Both the position numbers and the translations under genes were made by a program. Positions 42,607-50,779 of a stretch of DNA of 64,000 nt are shown here, in pieces. The notes under the pieces were generated by a model, which saw nothing but the letters and a program-made list of their open reading frames with translations, did not search any database and was not told the origin of the DNA. Within the stretch, counting starts at the first letter, position 1, and each line of letters begins with the position of its first letter. The stretch lies in NCBI RefSeq assembly GCF_001816145.1, contig NZ_MDZB01000120.1:94121-158120 (forward strand), written 5' to 3'. The stretch is from Hymenobacter lapidarius. GTDB lineage: Bacteria > Bacteroidota > Bacteroidia > Cytophagales > Hymenobacteraceae.

Positions 42607-43209
42607 CTAGACCGGTTCTTCGGTGCGCCGAAGCCCGCTGAGCAGCTGCTCGGCCAGGCGGTGGGCTATTTCGTCGGGGGTGAGCTTGCCGTCGGGGCGG
42701 TACCAGGCGGGCAGCCAGTTAAGGCTTGCCAGCAGCGTGAGAGCGGCAAAAACGGCATCGGGCGCGTGCAGCTCGCCCTGGGCCATGCCCCGCTGAATGA
42801 GCGCGCGAAAGGCAACCTCATACCGGTCGCGCAGGGCCAGGAACTCGGTGCGCGCGGGCTCACTCAGGTGGCGCCATTCGTGCAGAAACACCGCCGAAGC
42901 CGCGCTGTCACGGGTAAGCACGCGAACGTGGGCCTCAATGGCCTGCCGCAGCTGCGTGGCAATCGGCGCCGAACCCTGGGCCGTGGCCGCGGCAAAGCCC
43001 GCAAAAAAATCCTCGGCCAAGCCAAAGCACACGCGGTGCAGAATTTCCTCTTTCGACTTGATGTGCGAATACAGACTGCCGGCTTCCAGGCCCAGCTCGG
43101 TGGCAAGCTCGCGCATGCTGGTAGCGGCAAAGCCCCGCGCCCGAAACATGGCCGTGGCCGTGCGGTCTATCTGGGCCTTGCGCGAACGTTGGGGAGCTAC
43201 AGTGGGCAT
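42607..43209 (-). CDS. TetR-family regulator of the paa operon (PaaR-like)
   Basis: Regulator of 200 residues with the N-terminal TetR helix-turn-helix (ATAMFRARGFAATSMRELATELGLEAGSLYSHIKSKEEIL). A helical C-terminal ligand domain contains VFLHEWRHLSEPARTEF, characteristic of the TetR_C group seen with fatty acid and phenylacetate regulators. It lies immediately upstream of paaA and is transcribed with it. A palindrome CTAACG-CT-CGTTAG in its own promoter is a likely operator. By analogy with known PaaR it would be released by phenylacetyl-CoA; this is not shown by sequence. Confidence 0.93.
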   Translation of the reverse strand: MPTVAPQRSRKAQIDRTATAMFRARGFAATSMRELATELGLEAGSLYSHIKSKEEILHRVCFGLAEDFFAGFAAATAQGSAPIATQLRQAIEAHVRVLTRDSAASAVFLHEWRHLSEPARTEFLALRDRYEVAFRALIQRGMAQGELHAPDAVFAALTLLASLNWLPAWYRPDGKLTPDEIAHRLAEQLLSGLRRTEEPV

Positions 43210-43218
43210 GATGCATTA

Positions 43219-43250
43219 CAAAGGTATACTTCCTAACGCTCGTTAGCAAA
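43219..43250 (-). promoter_or_regulatory. promoter of the tetR-paaABCD operon
   Basis: On the minus strand TTTG is followed by exactly 20 bp and then TACCTTTG, a full match to the Bacteroidota consensus. The -7 box ends 9 bp before the ATG, so the leader is very short. The operator palindrome fills the spacer. Confidence 0.88.
43233..43246. promoter_or_regulatory. TetR-type operator palindrome
   Basis: CTAACG CT CGTTAG is a perfect 6+6 bp palindrome with a 2 bp centre, placed between the -33 and -7 boxes. TetR-family regulators of acyl-CoA pathways bind sites of this kind, so autoregulation by the adjacent TetR is probable. Confidence 0.75.
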
Positions 43251-43373
43251 AAAATGTTGCAGGTTTTTTTCTCTCAGTTGATAATGAGTGAATGACTGGT
43301 TACTATTCCTTTGAGCGAAAAGCGAGGCGGTATTAAATCCGAAGCAATGATGGTTCAAAGCCACCTAAAATAG

Positions 43374-43381
43374 TATCTTTG
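43374..43381 (+). promoter_or_regulatory. probable -7 box of the second lamin-tail gene
   Basis: TATCTTTG is an exact TANNTTTG match 36 bp before the ATG at 43417. The -33 region (GGTTC) matches poorly. Confidence 0.55.
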
Positions 43382-43416
43382 CTAGGGTACTGACTTTTCT
43401 CAGCCTAATCAATTTT

Positions 43417-44580
43417 ATGAAAAAACATTACTATTTGCTGTCGGCCGCTTTGCTGCTGACCGGCGCTGCGCATGCGCAGGGCACCGAGCTGTTCTTTTCT
43501 GAATACAACGAAGGCGCCCACCAGCCTGGCCTGAGCTACAACGGCGGCGCGTCGAACTCGACCGGCAACGAGAAGGTCGTTGAGATTTTCAACCCCACTA
43601 TTTCGGCGGTCAACTTGGCACCGTATTCCATCCGGCGCTACTCCAACGGCATTCCCTTGGGCAGCTCCCTCATGGAAGAGGAGCGGCTAATGCGCCGCAC
43701 CGGTGCCAACGTGCTGAACCCGCAAAGCACGCACGTGGTAGCCAACCCCGAGGCCACCCTGCTGGACATTACGCGCGTAGCCAACCAGTTCAGCGCCCCG
43801 CGCCAGAACATGCCAGTAAGCACCACTACCTCGCCCAACATCGTTCAGGTGGGCGGCACGGTGTGGTTCAACGGCGACGACGCCATGGCCCTGGTGCGCT
43901 ACCCCAGCGGCACGGCGGGCCTGCCCAACGTGAGCGCCGGCATCATCATCGACATCATCGGTTCGATTGGAGAGCAACCTTTGTTAGCCAACGGCAATGT
44001 CGGTGGTAACTGGAGCGGTACCAACAGTGCCGACGGTACCCCCGCCGTTTTCGTGCTGTCGGCCAACCAGTCGATTATGCGGCGCGGCGCGGTATCGGGC
44101 GGCCTGCGTGCCAACCCCAAACCCCAAAACGTGCCCGGCTCGAACCCACCCACCCGCAACCCCGGCGGCTACAACATTGCCGACCAGTGGGTAGCGTATG
44201 GCTCGGCTTTCACCGGCGCGGGCGGAACCATCAACGCGGGCGGCCAACTCTACAACCGCCTCGGCGAGCACCTAGACTACACCGGCCCGAACGGCGTGTA
44301 CCAGTCGACCATCACCAGCACGCTGGAGAAGTTCAACGCCAACATCAGCGTGTATCCTAACCCAACCCGCGGCACGGCTACGGTGGAGATTAAGGACGCC
44401 AAAGTGGGCAGCGTAGTGGTGCTCAACAACCTCGGCCAGCGTATCTCGGCGGCGGCTAAGGGCCAGGGCCAGGAGAAGCTCACCTTGGACATCTCCGGCC
44501 TGAAAGCCGGCCTTTACTTCGTGCAGATTATGAGCACCGACGGCCAGACCAAAATCTACAAGGAGCTGGTGGTTCAATAA
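43417..44580 (+). CDS. lamin-tail domain T9SS cargo protein, 387 aa
   Basis: Secreted protein with a signal peptide (MKKHYYLLSAALLLTGAAHAQ). A lamin-tail-type domain at about 22-290 has the opening ELFFSEYNEG, the strand KVVEIFNPTISAVNLAPYSI, and later GGTVWFNGDDAMALVRY and IIIDIIGSIG. The type A T9SS sorting domain covers the last about 75 residues (ISVYPNPTRGTATVEI ... ISGLKAGLYFVQIMSTDGQ ... YKELVVQ). It resembles the first half of the larger lamin-tail protein at 8590 but lacks the beta-helix. Its function on the surface is unknown. A strong terminator follows. Confidence 0.92.
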   Translation: MKKHYYLLSAALLLTGAAHAQGTELFFSEYNEGAHQPGLSYNGGASNSTGNEKVVEIFNPTISAVNLAPYSIRRYSNGIPLGSSLMEEERLMRRTGANVLNPQSTHVVANPEATLLDITRVANQFSAPRQNMPVSTTTSPNIVQVGGTVWFNGDDAMALVRYPSGTAGLPNVSAGIIIDIIGSIGEQPLLANGNVGGNWSGTNSADGTPAVFVLSANQSIMRRGAVSGGLRANPKPQNVPGSNPPTRNPGGYNIADQWVAYGSAFTGAGGTINAGGQLYNRLGEHLDYTGPNGVYQSTITSTLEKFNANISVYPNPTRGTATVEIKDAKVGSVVVLNNLGQRISAAAKGQGQEKLTLDISGLKAGLYFVQIMSTDGQTKIYKELVVQ

Positions 44581-44626
44581 CCCCAATTCGGTGGGGGCCG
44601 GTGTGCCAACCAGCTACTCAAGTTAT

Positions 44627-44658
44627 AAAAAGGAGGGAAGCAATTCCCTCCTTTTTTT
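44627..44658 (+). terminator. rho-independent terminator
   Basis: A perfect 13 bp stem (AAAAAGGAGGGAA / TTCCCTCCTTTTT) with a GCAA loop sits 46 bp after the lamin-tail gene. Confidence 0.93.
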
Positions 44659-44665
44659 GTGGGCG

Positions 44666-44673
44666 TACTTTTG
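44666..44673 (+). promoter_or_regulatory. possible -7 box for thiL
   Basis: TACTTTTG matches TANNTTTG exactly, 103 bp before the thiL start and directly after the terminator. No clear TTTG box is seen at the right distance. Confidence 0.4.
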
Positions 44674-44775
44674 TGGGCCTTGCATTGAGGGCCGGCTCCG
44701 CGAACAGCGGAACCCCAGCCCGCGCGCGGCGGAGGTGCCGCTGCTGCTTCTATACTCGTTCCTAACTACTACAAC

Positions 44776-45804
44776 ATGTCTGAACTGACGCCCCTGACTG
44801 CCATTGGCGAATTTGCCCTTATTCGCCGCCTGCAAGAAGGCATGAGCATGCGCCAGCCCGGCACGGTGCTCGGCATCGGCGACGATGCGGCCATTATTGC
44901 GCCCACGGCCGGCGCCGAGCTGGTGATGACCACCGATTTGTTGGTCGAAGGCATTCATTTTGACCTGGCTTTTTGCCCGCTGCGCCACCTTGGCTACAAG
45001 GCCATTGCCGTGAACGTGTCGGACGTGGCGGCCATGAACGCCCTGCCCACGCAGCTGGTGGTGGGCATTTCGGCGGGCCCGCGCTTCACGGTGGAGGCCA
45101 TTGAGGAACTGTACGCGGGCATGCGTCTGGCCTGCGAGGCCTACAATGTAGACCTGGTGGGCGGCGACACCACCGCCAGCCGCGGGGGCCTCACGCTGGC
45201 CATCACGGTGCTGGGCGAGGCTCCCGCCGGCGAGGCCGTGCGCCGCAGCGGCGGCCAGCCCACCGACCTGCTCTGCGTGACCGGCGACCTGGGTGGGGCC
45301 TTCCTGGGCCTGCAGGTGCTGGAGCGCGAAAAGCAGGCTTTCCTGGCCGACCCCGAAACGCAGCCCGAACTGGCCAACTACGAATACATAGTGCAGCGCC
45401 AGCTCCGCCCCGAAGCCCGGCTCGACATCGTGCACGAGCTGCGGGAGCGCGGCATCCGCCCCACCAGCATGATAGATATTTCGGACGGGCTGGCGTCGGA
45501 GGTGCTGCACTTGTGCGCCGCCAGCGGCACCGGCGCCCGGGTGTTCACCGAGTTCCTGCCCCTGGCCAACCCCACGCTGGAGGCCGCGGCCGAATTCAAT
45601 CTCGACCCGCTGACCTGTGCCCTGAACGGGGGCGAGGATTACGAGCTGCTGTTCACGGTGCCGGTCACGGACCACGAAAAACTGAAGAACCACCCGGACA
45701 TCACCATCATCGGCCACCTGACCGGTAAGGAAGACGGCGCCAACCTGGTGACCAAGGCCGGACAGGCTGTGCCGTTGCAGGCGCAGGGTTGGACGAGTTT
45801 TTAA
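44776..45804 (+). CDS. thiL: thiamine-monophosphate kinase
   Basis: Enzyme of 342 residues that phosphorylates thiamine monophosphate to the active diphosphate. AIR-synthase/ThiL-type motifs are visible: GIGDDAAII, VMTTDLLVEGIHFDL, LGYKAIAVNVSDVAAMNA, VGGDTTASRGGL, and DISDGLASEVLHLC. NGGEDYELLFTV is near the C-terminus. No other thiamine gene or TPP riboswitch is nearby. It stands alone between a lamin-tail gene with terminator and a small glycine-zipper gene. Confidence 0.96.
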   Translation: MSELTPLTAIGEFALIRRLQEGMSMRQPGTVLGIGDDAAIIAPTAGAELVMTTDLLVEGIHFDLAFCPLRHLGYKAIAVNVSDVAAMNALPTQLVVGISAGPRFTVEAIEELYAGMRLACEAYNVDLVGGDTTASRGGLTLAITVLGEAPAGEAVRRSGGQPTDLLCVTGDLGGAFLGLQVLEREKQAFLADPETQPELANYEYIVQRQLRPEARLDIVHELRERGIRPTSMIDISDGLASEVLHLCAASGTGARVFTEFLPLANPTLEAAAEFNLDPLTCALNGGEDYELLFTVPVTDHEKLKNHPDITIIGHLTGKEDGANLVTKAGQAVPLQAQGWTSF

Positions 45805-45941
45805 CCCAGTTGGTCGCGTAGGCTTCAACTTGGTACCCGCGTACCCGTTAAAATGGGCAGGAACAAAACCGGAGTGGCACACTAATTGTCTTTTGCCTGG
45901 CAACGGGGATGTTTCCTCTCAAAAAAATTAATCTCTCCATC

Positions 45942-46466
45942 ATGAAAAAGCTCCCATTCGTTCTCAGCCTGATTATGCTGCTCAGCGCCATATTCAGCGT
46001 TTCCTCCGTGCAAGCCCAGGACCGCAAGGGCTGGAGCCCCCAAGCCAAAGGCGCCGTAATCGGTGGCTTGGGCGGGGCCGCTGCCGGTGCCATCATCAAC
46101 AAGCGCAACCGGCCCGTGGGTGGTGTGGTAGGCGGTGTGGCCGGCGGGGCCATTGGCTACGGCGTAGGCAAGCACATTGATAACAAGCAGAAAGAGCGGG
46201 CCCGCATTGCGGCCGCCAACCGTGCGGCCGCTAACCGTGAGGCGGAATACCGCCGCTCTATTGCCCGCAGCAACGCTCGCCAGACCACCACGACTACCCG
46301 CATCCAGACCACGGCCATGCCGGCTAACAGCCTCGTAGCTTCGAGCGCCGAGTACAATGTTCAGGCCATGCCCGCTGCCTCGAATGCGGCTTACCTGCCC
46401 AACGACTCCTACGGCGACCCGTCGCACCCCTATTCTACTTCCGAGTACCGCCGCAAGAGCTGGTAA
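45942..46466 (+). CDS. glycine-zipper envelope protein
   Basis: Exported protein of 174 residues from the ATG at 45942, preferred because it starts the signal peptide MKKLPFVLSLIMLLSAIFSVSSVQAQ. A glycine-zipper membrane-associated segment follows (GAVIGGLGGAAAGAIINKRN and GGVVGGVAGGAIGYGVGK), similar to YMGG/Gly-zipper proteins of the envelope. The C-terminal half is Arg, Ala and Thr rich and likely disordered. Such proteins insert in or line membranes, but their role is unclear. A terminator follows 23 bp after the stop codon. Confidence 0.85.
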   Translation: MKKLPFVLSLIMLLSAIFSVSSVQAQDRKGWSPQAKGAVIGGLGGAAAGAIINKRNRPVGGVVGGVAGGAIGYGVGKHIDNKQKERARIAAANRAAANREAEYRRSIARSNARQTTTTTRIQTTAMPANSLVASSAEYNVQAMPAASNAAYLPNDSYGDPSHPYSTSEYRRKSW

Positions 46467-46488
46467 TTGGCCGAGTTGTCTGACTACT

Positions 46489-46515
46489 AAACCCCGGGCC
46501 CCGTGCTCGGGGTTT
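46489..46515 (+). terminator. rho-independent terminator
   Basis: An 8 bp stem (AAACCCCG / CGGGGTTT) with an 11-base loop follows the glycine-zipper gene. The T-run is short. Confidence 0.75.
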
Positions 46516-46590
46516 ATTCATTATAGCCCGTATAGCAATATGCGCTAGCACCGGCTACATTTACTTTTTCTTCACCTTTTAGTTCGAATC

Positions 46591-47046
46591 ATGAAAGCCC
46601 TCCTGTATAGTTTGCTCCTGGCCGCTACGCTCACTTCCTGCACCAAAGCCGACGAAGCGGTGAATATTCAGAACCTGAACCAGGAATTCATTGGCGCCTG
46701 GAACAGCAAGGATTCCGGTAAAATCAACGGGTACCTCGCCGATGACGTGAGCTTTGTGCAGGGCGATGTGCACTGGAAAGGCAAAGGCGAAGTGTCCCAG
46801 AAATGGGTGAATGAGACAATGCCTACCATCGGCAGCTTGAAAACCAGCGTGGTAAGCTCTTCTACTGATACCAACACGGCCTACGAAGCCGGTACGTTTT
46901 CGGTAGACGTGCTGCCGCCCGCCCCCGGCCAGCCCGGCGGCATTGGCGAAGGCAACTACATTTTCCTGTGGAAAAAAGGCGCCGATAAAGCCTGGAAACT
47001 CAGCTACGCCCAACTGGAAGGCCTACCCGTGCGGCGCCGAAACTAA
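46591..47046 (+). CDS. NTF2-like (DUF4440/SnoaL-type) lipoprotein
   Basis: Small lipoprotein of 151 residues with signal peptide and lipobox (LLLAATLTSCTK). The NTF2-like fold has helix NQEFIGAWNSKDSGKINGYLADDVSFVQG and strand pairs YEAGTFSVDVL and GNYIFLWKKGADKAWKLSYAQLEG. This pattern fits the YybH/DUF4440 group, which binds or modifies small ligands in a cone-shaped pocket. No catalytic residues can be assigned. It is transcribed alone and followed by a strong bidirectional terminator. Confidence 0.82.
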   Translation: MKALLYSLLLAATLTSCTKADEAVNIQNLNQEFIGAWNSKDSGKINGYLADDVSFVQGDVHWKGKGEVSQKWVNETMPTIGSLKTSVVSSSTDTNTAYEAGTFSVDVLPPAPGQPGGIGEGNYIFLWKKGADKAWKLSYAQLEGLPVRRRN

Positions 47047-47118
47047 GTAACCGGGCAAAATCATTGAACTCAGCATGACGTGCTGAATGCAATAAGATTA
47101 CTTCCGCACACCTGATTG

Positions 47119-47154
47119 AAAAAGGCCTTCATGCTCAGCATGAAGGCCTTTTTT
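47119..47154. terminator. bidirectional terminator
   Basis: A 17 bp stem (AAAAAGGCCTTCATGCT and its complement) with a single-base loop lies between two convergent genes. Confidence 0.93.
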
Positions 47155-47180
47155 GGTGTAGATATAGCGTGGCATTCTTG

Positions 47181-48140
47181 CTAGCGGGGCAGTCCCAGCG
47201 AATCGCGCCACGCGGCATCGGCGTTGTTGTGGGTGCGCCAGTAGTCGAGCTTGATGCTGCGTCGGCGGGTAGCGCGCGTGGTGAGCAAGCGCGGCGCCGG
47301 GCCAAAACCATCGAGGTGGCTTTCTTCCCAGCCGAGGATGCGGTACGGGAAGGATTTTTCGAAGCGAATGCTGAGGGTGTGTTGCCTGGCGTCGGCGTAA
47401 GCCACGGTGTAGGCCTGGAAGGGTGCTTCGCCGGATGCATTCGAACCGGGCATGGCCGTGTTGAGCGTGGCGGCGGCGGCCTCGGGGCGTAGCGGTAGGT
47501 GCTGCATGCGGCAATAAGCCGCGCCGGGCACGAGCCTTATGCGGCCGGTGGGCAGGCCCGCGGGATTGAGGCGGATGCGGTTCCACAGCTCGTCCTCAAG
47601 CAGAGTCACTTCCATCTTGGTCTCAGTGTCGCCCTCGCTCTCGAAGTACGACTTTTGGGAAACGCGGTACTCCTTGGCACCCAGATTGAGCTGCGTGAAC
47701 ACGTGGCCGCACCATTCCTGCATCGACATGCTCACCTTGGGGCTGTGCGGGTCGGCGGCTAGGTCCAGAGGCGTAAACGTGGAAGTGAGGATGGAGTAGG
47801 GGTAGACGCCGGTGTTGAACTTCTTGTTGAAATTCAGCTTGAGCACGGGCAGCCGGTCGGCGCCTGCGGCGGCGGGGTTGTCCAGCTTTACCTGCTTGTT
47901 GCGGGACAGGTCCTCGGTCACAAAAATCAGCACGGCTTCACCCTGGTGCAGCTCGCCGTAGCGGGCCTGGGTGAGGTCGTAGCTGGTCAGCTCGGCTTTG
48001 CCCTGGAACCAGTACTGGCCGAATTCGGGCGGGAGTGGGGCGGCTTGCACAGCCTGCGTTTCGGCGGGTGCGGAGGAGCACTGCGCACCTATCAGCAGCA
48101 GGGTTGGGACCCAAAGTAGCAGTGATGGAAGGGCGCGCAT
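47181..48140 (-). CDS. uncharacterised lipoprotein, 319 aa
   Basis: Secreted lipoprotein with lipobox LLIGAQCSS. The mature part starts with FGQYWFQGKAELTSYDLTQARYGE and continues with AVLIFVTEDLSRNKQVKLDN and KVSMSMQEWCGHVFTQLN. I recall relatives in Bacteroidota sometimes named septum formation inhibitor Maf, but no Maf nucleotide-pyrophosphatase motif is present, so that name looks wrong. The structure is probably a beta-rich periplasmic domain. There is no evidence of an enzymatic site. It lies next to a palindromic element and shares a bidirectional terminator with the NTF2-like gene. Confidence 0.8.
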   Translation of the reverse strand: MRALPSLLLWVPTLLLIGAQCSSAPAETQAVQAAPLPPEFGQYWFQGKAELTSYDLTQARYGELHQGEAVLIFVTEDLSRNKQVKLDNPAAAGADRLPVLKLNFNKKFNTGVYPYSILTSTFTPLDLAADPHSPKVSMSMQEWCGHVFTQLNLGAKEYRVSQKSYFESEGDTETKMEVTLLEDELWNRIRLNPAGLPTGRIRLVPGAAYCRMQHLPLRPEAAAATLNTAMPGSNASGEAPFQAYTVAYADARQHTLSIRFEKSFPYRILGWEESHLDGFGPAPRLLTTRATRRRSIKLDYWRTHNNADAAWRDSLGLPR

Positions 48141-48169
48141 GGTAGGGTGTAAGTAAAGGTGTTACAACA

Positions 48170-48275
48170 AAGAACGTCATGCTGAGCTTGCCGAAGCATC
48201 TCTACCGCTTCGTTGAATCAAGTTGATTTACTATCGCGGTGGAGATGCCTCGGCAAGCTCAGCATGACGTTCTTT
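48170..48275. repeat. GTCATGC-type palindromic repeat
   Basis: Arms of about 38 bp (48170-48207 and 48236-48275) carry AAGAACGTCATGCTGAGC, then TTGCCGAAGCATCTCTACCGC and its complement, with two or three mismatches. The core matches the element at 14137-14243. A fragment (CTCAGCATGACGTG) appears at about 47069-47082. Confidence 0.87.
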
Positions 48276-48295
48276 TTATTACGTTGCTCCCTATG

Positions 48296-48670
48296 CTAAT
48301 CTTCTGGGTACGGCACGAAAACGAACTTCGTGAACTCCTTATCCAGCACGAAGAGGCAGCAGAATTCGTCGGCGTCTTTGTAAGTGGCTTGGAAACCTTC
48401 GACGCCTTCTTCGCTGATAATGCCTTGCTGCACGAACAGCTCCAGGTAGCTGGCGAAAACGTGCCACTCCAGGTTCAAATCATCGGCATTCACGAGCAGG
48501 CCGCCGAGGGGCACTTCCTGCTTGGCAAACACGAAAATGGGGTATTTGCTGAAGTCGCCCTTGCGAATCTGGGAAGAGGCTTCGAGCAGGGTATCGCACA
48601 CGACGACGAAATCCTTGGTGATGGTACCGAGGTATTTGCCGCTGAGTTCGGGGTCGTTGAAGTAGTCCAT
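48296..48670 (-). CDS. conserved hypothetical protein, 124 aa
   Basis: Soluble acidic protein of 124 residues with no signal peptide, rich in aromatic residues (FVVVCDTLLEASSQIRKGDF, WHVFASYLELFVQQGIIS). I do not recognise a named family. Alternating strand and helix pattern with a compact alpha/beta look. It starts immediately after the upstream hypothetical membrane gene stops (1 bp gap), so the two are likely co-transcribed and possibly translated in a coupled manner. Confidence 0.75.
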   Translation of the reverse strand: MDYFNDPELSGKYLGTITKDFVVVCDTLLEASSQIRKGDFSKYPIFVFAKQEVPLGGLLVNADDLNLEWHVFASYLELFVQQGIISEEGVEGFQATYKDADEFCCLFVLDKEFTKFVFVPYPED

Positions 48671-48671
48671 T

Positions 48672-49157
48672 TTAATGAATAATGCCGCGCTTAAGCAAAA
48701 TGATTAAAGTGATGAGCAATATAGAGCCCACGCCGAGGAAGAAATAAGCTCCCAGCCGGTCCTTGCTTCCGCGGATGAAGTAAGGTGTGCTGCCGTGGTC
48801 AACGAATTGGGCATCCGTGTTAATCTCATCCGCCTTGTGAGCCTGGAAGTCAAGTTCGTCAGCAAAGTAAACTGTCAGGGTATCACCCAGTTTTATTTTG
48901 TCAAGCTGCTCAAAGTCCGGTTTAAAATCGCCCCATTCTTTACCAACGAAGAAGCTAAACGTCTTTGGAAAACCCGAAATACGCAAGTATCGCATCGCGC
49001 TGTCAGCATCGTGGCGGTCGATGTTGCCTGGGAGATGCTTCTGGAAATACGTAACCGGCCCACTAATACGGTTGAATTCTGCTTTGCTTTTGCCACTACG
49101 GGTTAGCAGCAGGAAACCAAAGAACAAAATGAAAATTGCGCTGGCTATGTATTTCAT
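48672..49157 (-). CDS. hypothetical membrane protein, 161 aa
   Basis: Protein with a membrane helix at each end (IASAIFILFFGFLLLT near the N-terminus and AYFFLGVGSILLITLIILL near the C-terminus) and a central extracytoplasmic domain of about 100 residues (SMRYLRISGFPKTFSFFVG, KLGDTLTVYFADELDF). The topology resembles DUF3592-like proteins, but I cannot make that call. The GC content is lower than that of its neighbours. It starts 9 bp after rlmD stops and ends 1 bp before the next gene. Confidence 0.72.
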   Translation of the reverse strand: MKYIASAIFILFFGFLLLTRSGKSKAEFNRISGPVTYFQKHLPGNIDRHDADSAMRYLRISGFPKTFSFFVGKEWGDFKPDFEQLDKIKLGDTLTVYFADELDFQAHKADEINTDAQFVDHGSTPYFIRGSKDRLGAYFFLGVGSILLITLIILLKRGIIH

Positions 49158-49166
49158 AACGAGAAA

Positions 49167-50579
49167 CTACTTCAACTCCAGCGCCACCACATTCTCCACG
49201 TGGTGGGTGTGCGGGAACATATCCACCGGCTGCACGCGGGTGACTTTATACGCAGCATCGAGCAGCTCTAAGTCGCGGGCCTGGGTGGCGGGGTTGCAGC
49301 TGATGTAGACGATGCGGGGGGCGCGCAGCTCCAGGAGGCGGGCCACCACGTCGGGGTGCATGCCGGCGCGGGGCGGGTCGGTGATGAGGACGTCGGGGCG
49401 GCCGTGGTGGGCGGTGAACTCGGCGGTGAGGATGTCCTTCATGTCGCCGGCGTAGAACTCCATGTTGGTGATGTGGTTGATTTCGGCGTTCACGTGGGCG
49501 TCGGCAACGGCCTGCTCCACGTACTCTACGCCGATGACTTTGCGGGCTTGGTGGGCCACGAAGCTGGCGATGGTGCCGGCGCCCGTGTAGAGGTCGTACA
49601 CCAGCTCGTCGCCTTTGAGGTCGGCGAATTCGCGGGCTACTTTGTAGAGTTGGTGGGCGCCTTCGGAATTGGTTTGGTAGAAGGACTTGGGGCCGATGCG
49701 GAAGCGCAGGCCTTCCATCTCTTCCTCGATGTAGGGCTTGCCTTTGTAGGTGATAACGTCGAGGTCGTGGAAGGTTTCGTTGCCCTTGCTGTTGAGCACG
49801 TAGTTGAGCGAGGTGATGCCGGGGAACTTGGCATGCAGCGCGTCGAGCAGGGGCTCAATGGCCTCGTCGGCGTGGTAGCACTGCAGGATGACCATCAGCT
49901 CGCCGGTGGTTTGGGCAATGCGGATGATGAGGTTGCGGAGCAGGCCGGTCTGGCGCACGAGGTTGTTGAAGGGCAGTTTGTGCTCGTGGGCGTAGTCGCG
50001 CACGAACAGGCGGATTTCGTTGCTCGGCTCGGGCTGCAGCCAGCAGTGCTCCACGTCGATAATCTTGTCGAAACGGGTTGGGGTGTGGAAGCCCAGCACC
50101 TCGCGGTTGTAGGTGCGCGAGTCGTCGTTTATCTGCTCGGTGGTCAGCCAGCCGTTGTCGCTGAAGGTGTACTCCATCTTGTTGCGGTAGTACGTACGCT
50201 GCGGCGAGGAGAGAATAAAGGGAATCTCGGGCAGCTCTACCTTGCCGATGCGGGTGAGCTGGTCAATCACCTGCTGCTGCTTGAAGTGCAGCTGCGAATC
50301 GTACTCCAGGTGCTGCCACTTACAACCGCCGCAGACGCCGAAGTGCTGGCAAAACGGTGTGGTGCGCAGCTTGGAATACTCATGAAACTTGACCGGAACG
50401 GCTTCCAGAAAGCTCTTCTTGGCTTTGGTGACGCGCAAATCGACTACATCGCCGGGGGCCACTTGCGACACGAAGATGACAAGGTTCTCGACGCGGACCA
50501 GGCACTTGCCTTCGGCCACCATGTCCTGAATTTTAACGTTGCGAAGTAACTCGGCGGGAATGTTTTTGGCTCTGCTCAT
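49167..50579 (-). CDS. rlmD: 23S rRNA (uracil-5-)-methyltransferase, RlmD family
   Basis: SAM-dependent methyltransferase of 470 residues that makes 5-methyluridine in 23S rRNA (position 1939 in E. coli) or a related site. It has an N-terminal TRAM domain. A [4Fe-4S] motif is built from FCQHFGVCGGCKWQHLEYDSQ and a further Cys in the insert region. The Rossmann core includes ELVYDLYTGAGTIASFVA and DVLITDPPRAG. The catalytic Cys is in YISCNPATQARDL. The cluster motif favours RlmD over RlmC or TrmA, though Bacteroidota orthologs can differ in target base. Confidence 0.93.
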   Translation of the reverse strand: MSRAKNIPAELLRNVKIQDMVAEGKCLVRVENLVIFVSQVAPGDVVDLRVTKAKKSFLEAVPVKFHEYSKLRTTPFCQHFGVCGGCKWQHLEYDSQLHFKQQQVIDQLTRIGKVELPEIPFILSSPQRTYYRNKMEYTFSDNGWLTTEQINDDSRTYNREVLGFHTPTRFDKIIDVEHCWLQPEPSNEIRLFVRDYAHEHKLPFNNLVRQTGLLRNLIIRIAQTTGELMVILQCYHADEAIEPLLDALHAKFPGITSLNYVLNSKGNETFHDLDVITYKGKPYIEEEMEGLRFRIGPKSFYQTNSEGAHQLYKVAREFADLKGDELVYDLYTGAGTIASFVAHQARKVIGVEYVEQAVADAHVNAEINHITNMEFYAGDMKDILTAEFTAHHGRPDVLITDPPRAGMHPDVVARLLELRAPRIVYISCNPATQARDLELLDAAYKVTRVQPVDMFPHTHHVENVVALELK

Positions 50580-50600
50580 AGAACTACAAAACTACTGCCC

Positions 50601-50779
50601 GGACCACGGATTCGCTCGGATTATTCGGATTTCACGGATTTTGTAGACGCCGCACCAATCCGGACATTGTTGCCCGCACAGCATAAAAAAAGCCGCTCTC
50701 GTGAGCGGCTTTTTCCAAATCATTCAATCTGTCCACAAAATCCGTGAAATCCGCTACAATCCGCGCTAATCCGTGGTCC
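50601..50779. repeat. inverted word repeat enclosing a terminator
   Basis: Arms of 47-49 bp (50601-50647 and 50731-50779) read GGACCACGGATT...CGGATT, then CGGATTTCACGGATTTTGT and GAC, with few mismatches. Each arm consists of repeated CGGATT words. The right arm runs up to the stop codon of the large T9SS cargo gene. A normal terminator hairpin sits in the middle. Confidence 0.88.
50687..50714 (-). terminator. rho-independent terminator
   Basis: A 12 bp stem (AAAAAGCCGCTC / GAGCGGCTTTTT) lies 65 bp past the stop of the large PKD-type cargo gene, inside the loop of a longer inverted repeat. Confidence 0.92.

Noticed and set aside
44581..44775. TPP riboswitch ahead of thiL
   Set aside because: The leader lacks the conserved TPP-binding (THI box) core. 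Only a terminator and a possible -7 box were found.
47181..48140. Septum formation inhibitor Maf
   Set aside because: No Maf nucleotide-binding motif is present and the protein is an exported lipoprotein. The name, as I recall it for relatives, seems to be a transferred error.
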